A DNA stretch of 64,000 nt from an uncultured Microcaldota archaeon (GTDB lineage: Archaea; Micrarchaeota; Micrarchaeia; Micrarchaeales; Micrarchaeaceae): assembly GCA_903884115.1 (NCBI GenBank), contig CAISDH010000033.1, forward strand, positions 168,479 through 232,478, read 5' to 3'. The notes beneath the pieces are model-generated. The model was given only the letters and a program-made list of their open reading frames with translations, was not told the DNA's origin and ran no database searches. The translations under genes were made by a program, and so were the position numbers. Shown here piece after piece: positions 25,375 through 32,924 of the stretch. Position 1 is the first letter of the stretch; each line of letters starts with the position of its first letter.

Positions 25375-26134
25375 AACGATATACACCCTGTGGCTAAGGG
25401 AGATTCTGCGATTCGTCAAATCCAAATCCAGGGTCATAGGATCTGGAGGGCAGCCGCTCATATGGCTCGCCATAATAGGAGTAGGATTCGGTTCGGCATT
25501 CACGTTTGCATCAGGGCAGCACGTATCTTACATAACTTTCATGGCCCCTGGGATAATAGGCATGACCATACTATTCGCATCCATATTTACAGGCGTTAAC
25601 ATCATCTGGGACAGGCAGTTTGGATTCATGAAGGAAATACTGGTCTCCCCCGTTCCACGGCTGGGCATAGTGCTCGGGAAGATAGCGGGCAGCACTACCG
25701 TGTCATTGCTCGCCGGGCTCGTGGTGCTCGCGATTGTAGTCATTGCAGGCGTGATACCCTTGGGCATGCTGAGCATAATCGGCATTGCCATTGCCTTGCT
25801 ATTCATGATAGTGATATCCTCAATCTTCGTTGCCATCGGAGTGATAATAGCGTCCACGGTAAGCAGCATAGAAGCCTATAATGTGATAATCAACTTCCTT
25901 GTATTGCCCGTGTTCTTCCTTTCAGGTGCGCTGTTTCCGTTGTCGAATGCGCCTCTGTGGATGAAGGCCTTGGCTGCCACAGACCCTCTCCTGTATGGTG
26001 TGGATGGCTTAAGGGGCTCGCTCATAGGAATTCACAACAGCCCTATCTACCTTGATTTCGTGGCTGTGCTCGCAATCGCAGTGTTTTTCATAGCTATCGC
26101 AGACATAGCGTTCAGGAAAATACAGAGCAAGTAG
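25358..26134 (+). CDS. ABC-2 type exporter, permease
   Basis: A 258-residue membrane subunit with six hydrophobic helices. Family features are LWLREILRFVKSKSRVIGS at the N-terminus, MAPGIIGMTILFASIFTGVNIIWDRQFGFMKEILVSPVPR, and FLSGALFPLSNAPLWMKALAATDPLLYGVDGLR. It starts with GTG inside the end of the ATPase gene, so expression is coupled. Substrate is unknown; surface lipids or drugs are typical. Confidence 0.9.
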   Translation: MANLFETIYTLWLREILRFVKSKSRVIGSGGQPLIWLAIIGVGFGSAFTFASGQHVSYITFMAPGIIGMTILFASIFTGVNIIWDRQFGFMKEILVSPVPRLGIVLGKIAGSTTVSLLAGLVVLAIVVIAGVIPLGMLSIIGIAIALLFMIVISSIFVAIGVIIASTVSSIEAYNVIINFLVLPVFFLSGALFPLSNAPLWMKALAATDPLLYGVDGLRGSLIGIHNSPIYLDFVAVLAIAVFFIAIADIAFRKIQSK

Positions 26135-26144
26135 TCCGTGTGGG

Positions 26145-26621
26145 CTAATTAAGTCTCCATATGTAGAAGTTCAAGACCATAGCAAAGGTGACCCACAGCA
26201 AATAAGGTGCCAGCAAGGCTGCAGAACTTCTGGAAATCTTGTAGAAACTCATCATAGTTGCTACTATCGTGAACCACATGATGATTATGTCTATCAGTCC
26301 GTAGAGCGCAGACCGCATGCCGAAGAACAATATGGACCATAGGGCATTCAGTACTAACTGGACTCCGAACATGCCCAACGCTGGTCTGGCGCGCTTCTTT
26401 GACTTGGCATTATTCCAGACCATGTATGCAGAAATGCCCATCAGGGCGTACAGTATCAGCCACACAGGGCCAAAGAGCCAGTTGGGCGGTGAAAAGCTTG
26501 GCTTGTTGAGCAAGACATACCACGTCGTGATTGAACCAATCACGGCGACGGAACCCACAGCGCCCGCAATCTCACATATAATGACAAACAGCGCTGCCCA
26601 AATAAGCTTCCCGGTCTTCAT
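26145..26621 (-). CDS. tspO: TspO/MBR-family membrane protein
   Basis: A 158-residue five-helix protein related to the tryptophan-rich sensory protein and the mitochondrial benzodiazepine receptor. Diagnostic stretches are WYVLLNKPSFSPPNWLFGPVWLILYALMGISAY and VQLVLNALWSILFFG. The family binds porphyrins and other ligands; its role here is unknown. ATG 26621 is used; a T-rich element at about 26650-26660 gives a TATA box for a short leader. Confidence 0.9.
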   Translation of the reverse strand: MKTGKLIWAALFVIICEIAGAVGSVAVIGSITTWYVLLNKPSFSPPNWLFGPVWLILYALMGISAYMVWNNAKSKKRARPALGMFGVQLVLNALWSILFFGMRSALYGLIDIIIMWFTIVATMMSFYKISRSSAALLAPYLLWVTFAMVLNFYIWRLN

Positions 26622-26765
26622 CAAATCAAGTCATTATATGCTTGATACCTTACTATTAAAAATATGCCTAACCGGCACTGCAGTGGGATTTGGCAATCAG
26701 ACTCATGTCACGCCATCCCTATGATAACAATAAAGCTTTTTATAGTCAAATCCGAATCCTTAGCA

Positions 26766-26839
26766 GGGCTCGTAACTCAGCATGGCAGAGTGGCGGACTT
26801 TTAATCCGTAGGTCGTGGGTCCAAATCCCACCGGGCCCG
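26766..26839 (+). tRNA. tRNA-Lys (anticodon TTT)
   Basis: The 74-nt cloverleaf folds completely. Acceptor GGGCTCG pairs with CGGGCCC, the anticodon stem GCGGA pairs with TCCGT, and loop CTTTTAA gives anticodon TTT (26800-26802). The T arm GTGGG/CCCAC has loop TCCAAAT, which lacks the usual leading TTC at its first position. No intron is seen and CCA is not encoded. A TATA box (TTTTTATAG, 26737-26745) lies about 25 bp upstream. Confidence 0.93.
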
Positions 26840-27958
26840 TTAAGAATTATATAGCGCTATTGCTTTCTCGTACGCTTTTGTGGTGGCGTTCAGAGAATCC
26901 AGCCTTATCCATTCGTTAAGCGCATGGAATCCTCCGGAAACAGGTCCCATGGATATCACAGGTATGCCCAACCTGTTGGCAAATACATTCTCGTCAGCCA
27001 CAGAGGCGGCATACACTGGCTTTACTCCATTAGGTTTGAACAGTTGGCTCTCAAGCTTTTGGACAAATCCATCCTGCCTGTCCACCTCATAACTTTCGCC
27101 ATATGGTGTCGCCCTGCTGTGTGCTCTGATGTTTATATTGATATTCTTATTTTTGCAGAAATCGTTCAGTTTTTTCAATACTGATGTGCTTTTTATGTTG
27201 GGCGTTGTGATCACTGAGAATGAAATATCACATGCATCTGGGATCGAGAATGAATCTGCATTGCTGACTATGCTTTGAACTACTATGTCAGTACTGCCAA
27301 GAGTTTCATGTTCAGGAAAACTCATCTTATCTGCTGCGCAAGCAAATTCTGCGGCTTTTACGATCGCGTTTATGCCCTCTTTCTTATTTGCGGCATGGGA
27401 GCGTACGCCGGAAATTGTCGCATCAAAGAGTATTCTTCCTTTTCGTCCATAGCACACGGTGAACGGCTCTTTAATTGTTTCGCTGTTTAGGCTCTCGCCC
27501 CCGCTTTCTCCGGAGATCAGGAAGCCAGCATCCTTCAGCAATCCAGAGTCTATTATTGCGTGCGCGCCCTCTGATATGTTCTCTTCATCAACCCCGAGGA
27601 CAACCTTTAGAGGTAGCCGATTTCTAACAGCCGTTCTTGCAGCAGTTATTATTGCGGCTACCCCTCCCTTCATGTCTGCGGCACCCAATCCCCTTCCAAT
27701 CCCATCCTTTTCTTTCAGCTTGAATGGCTCATTCATCCCCGTATTTGGCGGTACGGTATCCATATGTCCATACAGGCACAGGTATTTTCTCGACTCGCCA
27801 TAAGTCGCGACTATGTTCTTCCTTCCTCCGGTGTCCACTGTCTCTACAGAGAACCCTATGTCTGAAAGCAAGCTGCTCAGATAGTCCGATATCTCATTTT
27901 CATGCGGGAAAACGGATTGTATGGAGACCAGTTTTCTTAAAAGCTCAGTCGCATCCAT
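26840..27958 (-). CDS. M20-family peptidase/deacetylase (ArgE/DapE-like)
   Basis: A 372-residue metal-dependent hydrolase. Motifs are CLYGHMDTVPP, GRGLGAADMKGG, VLGVDEENISEGAH and a C-terminal GFHALNEW. It lies 4 bp after the acetyltransferase gene in one operon, whose promoter carries two palindromes and which follows an Lrp-type regulator. An acetylation/deacetylation pair acting on an amino acid is a plausible inference. The gene abuts tRNA-Lys. Its base usage looks more A/T-rich than that of the ribosomal-protein genes. Confidence 0.88.
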   Translation of the reverse strand: MDATELLRKLVSIQSVFPHENEISDYLSSLLSDIGFSVETVDTGGRKNIVATYGESRKYLCLYGHMDTVPPNTGMNEPFKLKEKDGIGRGLGAADMKGGVAAIITAARTAVRNRLPLKVVLGVDEENISEGAHAIIDSGLLKDAGFLISGESGGESLNSETIKEPFTVCYGRKGRILFDATISGVRSHAANKKEGINAIVKAAEFACAADKMSFPEHETLGSTDIVVQSIVSNADSFSIPDACDISFSVITTPNIKSTSVLKKLNDFCKNKNININIRAHSRATPYGESYEVDRQDGFVQKLESQLFKPNGVKPVYAASVADENVFANRLGIPVISMGPVSGGFHALNEWIRLDSLNATTKAYEKAIALYNS

Positions 27959-27962
27959 GCGC

Positions 27963-29000
27963 TCACTCTATTGCCCGGTATGTTACGAATAGGTCTCTGA
28001 GTTCATGTCTACCGAACCCATCTCCTATTTCTGCATGCTTTTCTAAATAGCCTATTATGTTTTCCCCGTCTCCTGCTATTCTGTGGCCTAGCCCGAGAAC
28101 TGAATTAACCATTGCAGGTTCTTCTGTGTTGGACTCGGTGAACACCACGTCTATGTTCTGGAGCTGCTGGTCCATTAGCGTCTGCAACAGCCTGGAATGG
28201 TACCTGTTGCCCCTATACTCCGGTCGGATGTAGCAATCTGTTATCTCTGCCATTTGCAACGAACTTCCGTCGTCGAGCGGTATCTCCCTGATTTCGGTAA
28301 CATTGATGCCTGCTATCACATTGCCCCTTCTTACTACCGATATTATGTTTCTCTGGTCTTGTAAAACATCAATTGCAGCGTCCCTCGAATATCCAAATCC
28401 TTCCATCAGCATGTTCGCCAGTGGGATCATTTCCGTTATCCTGTTTCTTTGGGGCATCCTGTTGTTCGTTATCTCCATAGTTATTGCTGCATCCGCCTGC
28501 TGATTAGTTCTTAACAATCTGCTTTCCTGTGCGTGTATCTCGGCACTGTATCTTACCTCCCAATTTCTTGCTGTTGACTCGGGAGCGTCGCGCCTGGATG
28601 GCGTATTGTATCCTATGTATACGAGCTGCATTCCTGGCATCTTGTTTCCAAGAGGTATTGCTGCCTCTATCCTCGCTTCATTTTCCTGGAGGGCTGCAGC
28701 AAGTTCTCCTAACAGGCTCTCTGTCACTATCGCCCTTATGCTCAGACGTGTTGTGCATGTCCTTTCCAATTCCAAAATTCCTTCCTGCACTATGTCTGTT
28801 AGCATGCTTAGTTGATCCACATCTCTTATTGGGGTTATCTCCGTTTCTGTTTGAGTTTGGGCCCCAACAAATCCCTTTAGCCGGTTAGCGCTCACTCTGG
28901 ACACAAAACCAATAGGGCCAAAGCTGTCATTGCATGTTTCCGGATGGAATAGCGGTGCCTTCTCCGCCGTTTCATTTTTTTGTATGCTTTGGATAACCAT
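27963..29000 (-). CDS. GNAT-fold N-acetyltransferase with long N-terminal region
   Basis: A 345-residue protein. The C-terminal half is GNAT-like, with the acetyl-CoA loop region AEITDCYIRPEYRGNRYHSRLLQTLM and following FTESN. The N-terminal half (about 150 residues) is not recognised; it includes ELERTCTTRLSIRAIVTESL. The ATG at 29000 has AGGTG five bases upstream. It is the first gene of an operon with the M20 hydrolase. The substrate is unknown; a lysine-like or other amino-acid substrate is a guess from the Lrp neighbour. Confidence 0.72.
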   Translation of the reverse strand: MVIQSIQKNETAEKAPLFHPETCNDSFGPIGFVSRVSANRLKGFVGAQTQTETEITPIRDVDQLSMLTDIVQEGILELERTCTTRLSIRAIVTESLLGELAAALQENEARIEAAIPLGNKMPGMQLVYIGYNTPSRRDAPESTARNWEVRYSAEIHAQESRLLRTNQQADAAITMEITNNRMPQRNRITEMIPLANMLMEGFGYSRDAAIDVLQDQRNIISVVRRGNVIAGINVTEIREIPLDDGSSLQMAEITDCYIRPEYRGNRYHSRLLQTLMDQQLQNIDVVFTESNTEEPAMVNSVLGLGHRIAGDGENIIGYLEKHAEIGDGFGRHELRDLFVTYRAIE

Positions 29001-29051
29001 GATTGCACCTTGTTAATTTCTTCTTATCGGGTTCTGGTACTCTGTTTAATT

Positions 29052-29068
29052 ACTACGAAATTCGTAGT
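29052..29068. promoter_or_regulatory. Operator-like palindrome, site 1 (ACTACGAAATTCGTAGT)
   Basis: A perfect 17-nt palindrome, 8-bp arms around one base, directly upstream of the TATA-like ATTAAAC (29044-29051, minus strand) of the acetyltransferase operon. Its core TACGA-N3-TCGTA recurs at 29141-29153. A bound regulator would block TFB or TBP access. The adjacent Lrp-type gene is the obvious candidate. Confidence 0.7.
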
Positions 29069-29140
29069 TACGGTCTTATACGTCTAATCTGTATATTTTA
29101 GGATTTGAAGATGTTGGTATTTAAATATTAGCATTTTATT

Positions 29141-29153
29141 TACGATAATCGTA
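29141..29153. promoter_or_regulatory. Operator-like palindrome, site 2 (TACGATAATCGTA)
   Basis: The same TACGA-N3-TCGTA core as site 1, 87 bp away, between the stop of the Lrp-type gene and a second A/T-rich TATA-like element (TATTTAAATA, about 29118-29127). Two sites at this distance could bind a multimer together. Confidence 0.65.
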
Positions 29154-29157
29154 TTTC

Positions 29158-29556
29158 TCACTTGAGAACCATCATTGTCGTAGTGTCTATCACTCCTTCT
29201 GTCCCTCTTATCGCTTCCACTATCGAGTTTACCTCCTGTAGGGAGCTGCCTTCAGCAAAGCAGACTATGTCATAGTTGCCGGAGACCTCGTATATCCTGT
29301 CCACGCCCAATTTTCGTATCGCTTCCGCAACTTTTGAGGTAGGAAAACGGTTCGAAGCGCCTATCAGGATTATTGCACTTACGTCCACTGCCGCCTCTAT
29401 GGTGAATCTCTTTATTGTTCCTGACTTCCTGAGTTTTCCCACTCTCTGCCGTACCGCGCCTTCCGTCATTCCCAGCTGTTCGCCTATCGTCACAAAGGAC
29501 GTCCTGCTGTCCTTCTTCAATGCCTTCATTATCTTTATGTCTATCTCGTCCATCAT
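29158..29556 (-). CDS. Lrp/AsnC-family transcriptional regulator
   Basis: A 132-residue regulator. The N-terminal helix-turn-helix (IDIKIMKALKKDSRTSFVTIGEQLGMTEGAVRQRVGKL) precedes a C-terminal RAM ligand-binding domain (AIILIGASNRFPTSKVAEAIRKL, YEVSGNYDIVCFAEG, GVIDTTTMMVLK). Lrp proteins respond to amino acids. It is followed on the same strand by the GNAT/M20 operon, whose promoter region has two matching palindromes, so it probably controls that operon and possibly itself. Confidence 0.92.
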   Translation of the reverse strand: MMDEIDIKIMKALKKDSRTSFVTIGEQLGMTEGAVRQRVGKLRKSGTIKRFTIEAAVDVSAIILIGASNRFPTSKVAEAIRKLGVDRIYEVSGNYDIVCFAEGSSLQEVNSIVEAIRGTEGVIDTTTMMVLK

Positions 29557-29605
29557 ATCCCGTATTTGTTTGTCCTGTCACATCTATTTAAACTGATGGA
29601 AACGC

Positions 29606-30439
29606 CTATTTCTGATACACAAACCTGACGAACAGGTACAGGATGAACACTATGCTTGTTATGAAGAAGCTCACCGGGTACGGCACATAGAACGAGACGA
29701 AGAGCCCGGACCATGTCGCAAACAGCGCTATGAGCACCGAAATCGTTATGGCGTACAATGGTTTCTTCGTCAACCTGATTGCGATTGCAGCTGGCGTAAC
29801 CATCAATGCAAAAATAAGAAGGACTCCTACTACCTGGACCGCAATTGACACCGCTACCGCAAGCAGCAGCATGAAAATAACACCAAGCAGAAGCATCCGC
29901 ATTCCCTTTGCTTCTGCAACATCTCCGTCCAGGGAGGCGAACAATATTGGCCTGTAGACGAAAGCGCTTACAGCAAGGATTGCCGCACTAACAATGAGTG
30001 TTATGACTACGTCGCTGCTGCTGATGCCCAGTATCTCCCCAAACAAGATGGAGTATGCTTCTGTTGCATAGCCTGTGTAGAGGCTTATGAATAGTATGCC
30101 CAGACCCAGGGAGAACGCAAGGACAGAACCGATCTCGACATCACGGTGCGAGACGTCCTTGCCAAGCACGGCTATTCCCACGCCGCTGATGGTTGTGAAC
30201 AGCAGCAGCCCGAAAACCGGACTGACCCCGACGAGCACAGCACCTGCTGCCCCTGCAAAACCTATATCTGAGAGAGCATGAGCAGCAAACGATGAGTTGC
30301 GCAGTACAACAAGATATCCGATTATCCCTGCTATGATTGCAACAATCGTTCCGGCCTCGAATGCATGCTGCATGAATTGGTACTGTAGAATAACGTGAAG
30401 ATCGTAAAGCAGGTTGACGCTGAATGGGATGAATGACAT
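29606..30439 (-). CDS. znuB: Zn/Mn ABC importer, permease (ABC-3 family)
   Basis: A 277-residue membrane protein with eight or more helices, of the ZnuB/MntB family: MQHAFEAGTIVAIIAGIIGYLVVLRNSSFAAHALSDIGFAG is the diagnostic N-terminal region, and VVGVLLIFALMVTPAAIAIRL the conserved core. ATG 30439 follows the ATPase stop by one base (TAACATG). Last gene of the binding protein-ATPase-permease operon. Confidence 0.92.
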   Translation of the reverse strand: MSFIPFSVNLLYDLHVILQYQFMQHAFEAGTIVAIIAGIIGYLVVLRNSSFAAHALSDIGFAGAAGAVLVGVSPVFGLLLFTTISGVGIAVLGKDVSHRDVEIGSVLAFSLGLGILFISLYTGYATEAYSILFGEILGISSSDVVITLIVSAAILAVSAFVYRPILFASLDGDVAEAKGMRMLLLGVIFMLLLAVAVSIAVQVVGVLLIFALMVTPAAIAIRLTKKPLYAITISVLIALFATWSGLFVSFYVPYPVSFFITSIVFILYLFVRFVYQK

Positions 30440-30440
30440 G

Positions 30441-31262
30441 TTATTCGTCCCCGTGGTGATCTCCACCACCTACAACTACGATATTTCCTCTTGAATCCCG
30501 TAGAACCTCGACCTTTGTTTCGTACAACTCGGTGAGGCGCTTTGAGGTCAGTACCTCTTTCGGCGTGCCTGCTGCGACCTTCCCGTTGGCTATGTATATC
30601 ACCTTGTCAAGGAACTGTATGAGCGGGTTGATGTCATGGGCTACCAGGAACGCCGTCACGTTTCGCGATTTGACAACTTTATTCACCAGCCCTACCAGGT
30701 CCTTGATTCTCTTGATATCTAAACTGGACAAAGGCTCATCAAGCAGCAGCATATCGGGGCTGCCTACCAATGCCTCTGCCAGGAACACCCTCTGCAGTTC
30801 TCCCCCTGACATTGAACTGAGTGGCTTGTTCGCAAGTTCCGTAGCCCCTACTGCGCTTAAGGAATCAAAAGCCGCTTTTTTCTCTTCACGCGATGACAGG
30901 CTGAAGCCCAGCCTGTTGCCAGAATATGCGAGACGCAGCAGCTCTATGCATTCAATATTGTTCTCGTTGTCTATCGTGTGTCGCTGGGGCACATATCCTA
31001 TTCTGGGATTGCCTCGCTTGGGAGGGGTGTCAAACACTCTTATGGTTCCGCTGGTCGGCTGCTGCAATCCAAGCAGCAGGCGGAACAGCGTTGTCTTTCC
31101 TGCGCCGTTGGGCCCGATCACTGCTACAAACTCCCCGCGGTTGACGCTGAAATTCGCGCCATGCCAGACCAGTTTGCCCTTATAACTCACAGCGAGATCC
31201 TTGGCTACAACCGTCTTGGACGTATTATTGTCCGAGTCTGTCCTGGCATGTGTGGTTTTCAT
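30441..31262 (-). CDS. znuC: Zn/Mn ABC importer, ATP-binding protein
   Basis: A 273-residue ATPase. Walker A GPNGAGKTT, Q-loop YVPQRH, signature MSGGELQRV, Walker B LLLDEPLSSLD and switch AHDIN are present. The C-terminus ends in GGGDHHGDE, a small His/Asp metal-binding-like tail seen in some zinc transporters. It lies 6 bp after the binding-protein gene. Confidence 0.92.
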   Translation of the reverse strand: MKTTHARTDSDNNTSKTVVAKDLAVSYKGKLVWHGANFSVNRGEFVAVIGPNGAGKTTLFRLLLGLQQPTSGTIRVFDTPPKRGNPRIGYVPQRHTIDNENNIECIELLRLAYSGNRLGFSLSSREEKKAAFDSLSAVGATELANKPLSSMSGGELQRVFLAEALVGSPDMLLLDEPLSSLDIKRIKDLVGLVNKVVKSRNVTAFLVAHDINPLIQFLDKVIYIANGKVAAGTPKEVLTSKRLTELYETKVEVLRDSRGNIVVVGGGDHHGDE

Positions 31263-31268
31263 TCCAAT

Positions 31269-32228
31269 TCACTGTCCAAGCGTATTAGCGTTGAGGGCGT
31301 TCTGCAGGTTGAGCAATTCCGCATTCATCCAGGTCTGGAATGTGACATCCGGCGGCTGGATGGTTTCGGTCACGCCAACTATTGTGATGTTGTGCTGTGC
31401 AGCTATCTGTTTCATCTGCTGCGTAAGTGGATTCACTGTTTGCTCATTATATACTAGCACGCTTACGTTTCCGCTCTCGAGTTGGTTCTCGAATTGCACA
31501 ACACTCTGCGCAGGAGGATCCACGCCCTCAGCTACTGCATTCATGAATGCAGGGGGTGATACCAGATCAAGGCCCGTGGCATTCGCCAGATATACAAATA
31601 TGCTTTCTGTCGATGCCACCTTTATGCCTGCGAATTGCTGCCCGATTTCTGACATTCTGCCGTCAACCTGCGCTAGAGAGGCGTTGAGGGTCGCATATTG
31701 CTGCTTGTAGTAGCTGGCATTTGACGGGTCTATCTTTACAAGGTCCAAATACATCTGTTTCACGGTGGCATTCACATAGACTGGATTATACCAGAGATGG
31801 GGGTTTGTGCCATTGGGTATCCTAAGGAGGTCCGCCACGTTCAATACTGTCTGATTCGGGTTGTTGTCTGCTGACATGAGCTTCAGCGCCCAATCATCGT
31901 ACCCTGCTCCATTCACAATGACAAGCTGCGCCTTCGCGACTGCCCTGGCACCAGCTGAACCGCTCTCGTATTCGTGCGGGTCTGCGTTGGGATCGGTGAC
32001 GATGCTTGTAACGTTGACATGGGTCCCCCCAAGCTGCTGTATGAGGCTTCCCCAGAAATTCTCCGCGGCGACAATCTGTATCTGTTTTCCTGCACTCAAG
32101 GTGCTGTTGCTGACCGTAATGTTCGACGTGCGTCCGCTCCCGCCATATCTAGCTAAACCTGCGATTGCCGCTATCGCTACCACGACCGCCGCGAGCCCTA
32201 TCATGCCGTACTTGGCTGTTTTCTCCAT
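31269..32228 (-). CDS. znuA: Zn/Mn ABC importer, substrate-binding protein (ZnuA/PsaA family)
   Basis: A 319-residue exported protein with an N-terminal membrane anchor (MIGLAAVVVAIAAIAGLA). Cluster A-I metal ligands can be placed at His85 (DPHEYES), His144 (NPHLWYNP) and Glu208 (STESIFVYL). The third ligand is His in typical ZnuA and Glu in manganese-type PsaA/MntC, so manganese is possible. The TATA element in 32250-32260 lies about 27 bp before ATG 32228, a leaderless start, rather than the GTG at 32237. Confidence 0.88.
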   Translation of the reverse strand: MEKTAKYGMIGLAAVVVAIAAIAGLARYGGSGRTSNITVSNSTLSAGKQIQIVAAENFWGSLIQQLGGTHVNVTSIVTDPNADPHEYESGSAGARAVAKAQLVIVNGAGYDDWALKLMSADNNPNQTVLNVADLLRIPNGTNPHLWYNPVYVNATVKQMYLDLVKIDPSNASYYKQQYATLNASLAQVDGRMSEIGQQFAGIKVASTESIFVYLANATGLDLVSPPAFMNAVAEGVDPPAQSVVQFENQLESGNVSVLVYNEQTVNPLTQQMKQIAAQHNITIVGVTETIQPPDVTFQTWMNAELLNLQNALNANTLGQ

Positions 32229-32236
32229 GCTCTGCA

Positions 32237-32270
32237 CTTATTATTAATAATTAAATAAGAAAAACTTATT
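32237..32270. promoter_or_regulatory. Three inverted half-sites between the metal importer and its regulator
   Basis: CTTATT (32237-32242), AATAAG (32254-32259) and CTTATT (32265-32270) alternate in orientation with spacers of 11 and 5 bases, over the TATA box of the importer. The position between a metal transporter and a divergent NikR-like regulator suits a metal-dependent operator. All three are A/T-rich, so chance is not excluded. Confidence 0.5.
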
Positions 32271-32301
32271 AACCTTTCCGATAAAAGCATATTGTGGAAT
32301 C

Positions 32302-32694
32302 ATGGCGATACTGAGCATATCAATAGACGACGAGACCCTGAAGCGGTTGAATTCAATCCAGCACATACTTGGATTCAAAAGCAGGTCAAAACTGCTGAGA
32401 AATGCCGTGCTCGACGCGCTGAAGGAATACGAGAAGCTGGAATCCCTTACAGGTAACGTGCAGAGCGTGTTCGTGCTCACATACAAGAAGCGCGAGAAGG
32501 GCCATGTCTCCGACCTGCTGCACAAGTTCGAGAGTTCGATACAGGCAGAGATGCACCAGCACAGCGGCGACACGTGCATAGACATGCTGGGCGTAAACGC
32601 GAGCGCAGAGAGTACCAGGAGGCTTTTCGGCACGCTGAAGAAGTGCAAATGCGTGTTTGCGGTCAACTGCACAGTGGTTGGAAGGGCCAAATGA
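32302..32694 (+). CDS. NikR-like ribbon-helix-helix metal regulator
   Basis: A 130-residue regulator. The N-terminal ribbon-helix-helix (AILSISIDDETLKRLNSIQHILGFKSRSKLLRNAV) is followed by a NikR-type ACT domain with candidate metal ligands in MHQHSGDTCID and further His in KGHVSDLLHKF. The His-X-His to Cys spacing is one residue shorter than in classical NikR, so the metal may differ. It is divergent from the Zn/Mn importer, which it probably controls. Confidence 0.87.
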   Translation: MAILSISIDDETLKRLNSIQHILGFKSRSKLLRNAVLDALKEYEKLESLTGNVQSVFVLTYKKREKGHVSDLLHKFESSIQAEMHQHSGDTCIDMLGVNASAESTRRLFGTLKKCKCVFAVNCTVVGRAK

Positions 32695-32831
32695 TCCGTA
32701 CCCACAAACAGTGAGTATTAAAAAGCTGCAATAGCAATACTTATCTGCCTTTGAGAAAAGGCTAAATACACCTAGCAGCATAATAATTATATTGCCAGGG
32801 TGGCGGAATCCGGCAACGCGTACGCCTGGAA

Positions 32832-32842
32832 AAATTCTAGCC
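32832..32842 (+). other. tRNA-Ser intron 1 (position 37/38, 11 nt)
   Basis: AAATTCTAGCC lies between A37 and A38. It gives a bulge-helix-loop: CTGG (32-35) pairs with CTAG of the intron with one G-U pair, the 5' bulge is AAA and the 3' bulge CCA. Cutting after the second base of each bulge yields exactly the canonical loop CTGGAAA. Confidence 0.82.
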
Positions 32843-32876
32843 AGCGTATGGCTCTTCGGAGCCTTTTGGGTTCAAA

Positions 32877-32900
32877 AGTTTAAAAGCACTTCACTGAATA
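32877..32900 (+). other. tRNA-Ser intron 2 (T loop, position 59/60, 24 nt)
   Basis: This insertion interrupts the T loop. A standard bulge-helix-bulge can be drawn: outer helix TTGGG/CCCAA, 4-bp helix TTCA/TGAA, 3-nt bulges AAA and TAT, inner GT/AC. Cutting after the second base of each bulge leaves TTCAAAT, the normal T loop. Confidence 0.85.
32879..32885 (+). promoter_or_regulatory. TATA box of the S13 operon inside tRNA intron 2 (TTTAAAA)
   Basis: TTTAAAA preceded by CAAAAG (BRE-like) lies inside the T-loop intron. The predicted TSS, 27 bp downstream of its centre, is near 32909, within the tRNA acceptor. That leaves a 16-nt leader with GGTG (32916-32919) before the S13 ATG at 32925. No other TATA-like element lies between the tRNA and S13. 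Confidence 0.6.
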
Positions 32901-32924
32901 TCCCAACCCTGGCGTGGTGTTTCA

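Larger units (their letters stand above)
32794..32914 (+). tRNA. tRNA-Ser (anticodon GGA) with two introns
   Basis: Acceptor GCCAGGG pairs with CCCTGGC, discriminator G73 (32914). The D stem is GCG/CGC, the anticodon stem TACGC/GCGTA, and the long variable arm is GGCTC-TTCG-GAGCC, as in class II tRNAs. The T stem is TTGGG/CCCAA. Loop CTGGAAA gives anticodon GGA (32828-32830) after removal of an 11-nt intron. The T loop becomes TTCAAAT after removal of a 24-nt intron. The mature form is 86 nt. A TATA-like TAAATA (about 32763-32768) lies 27 bp upstream. Confidence 0.9.

Noticed and set aside
30532..31185. 217-codon plus-strand frame inside the importer ATPase
   Set aside because: Antisense shadow of a gene with complete ABC motifs; no ribosome binding site or TATA element.
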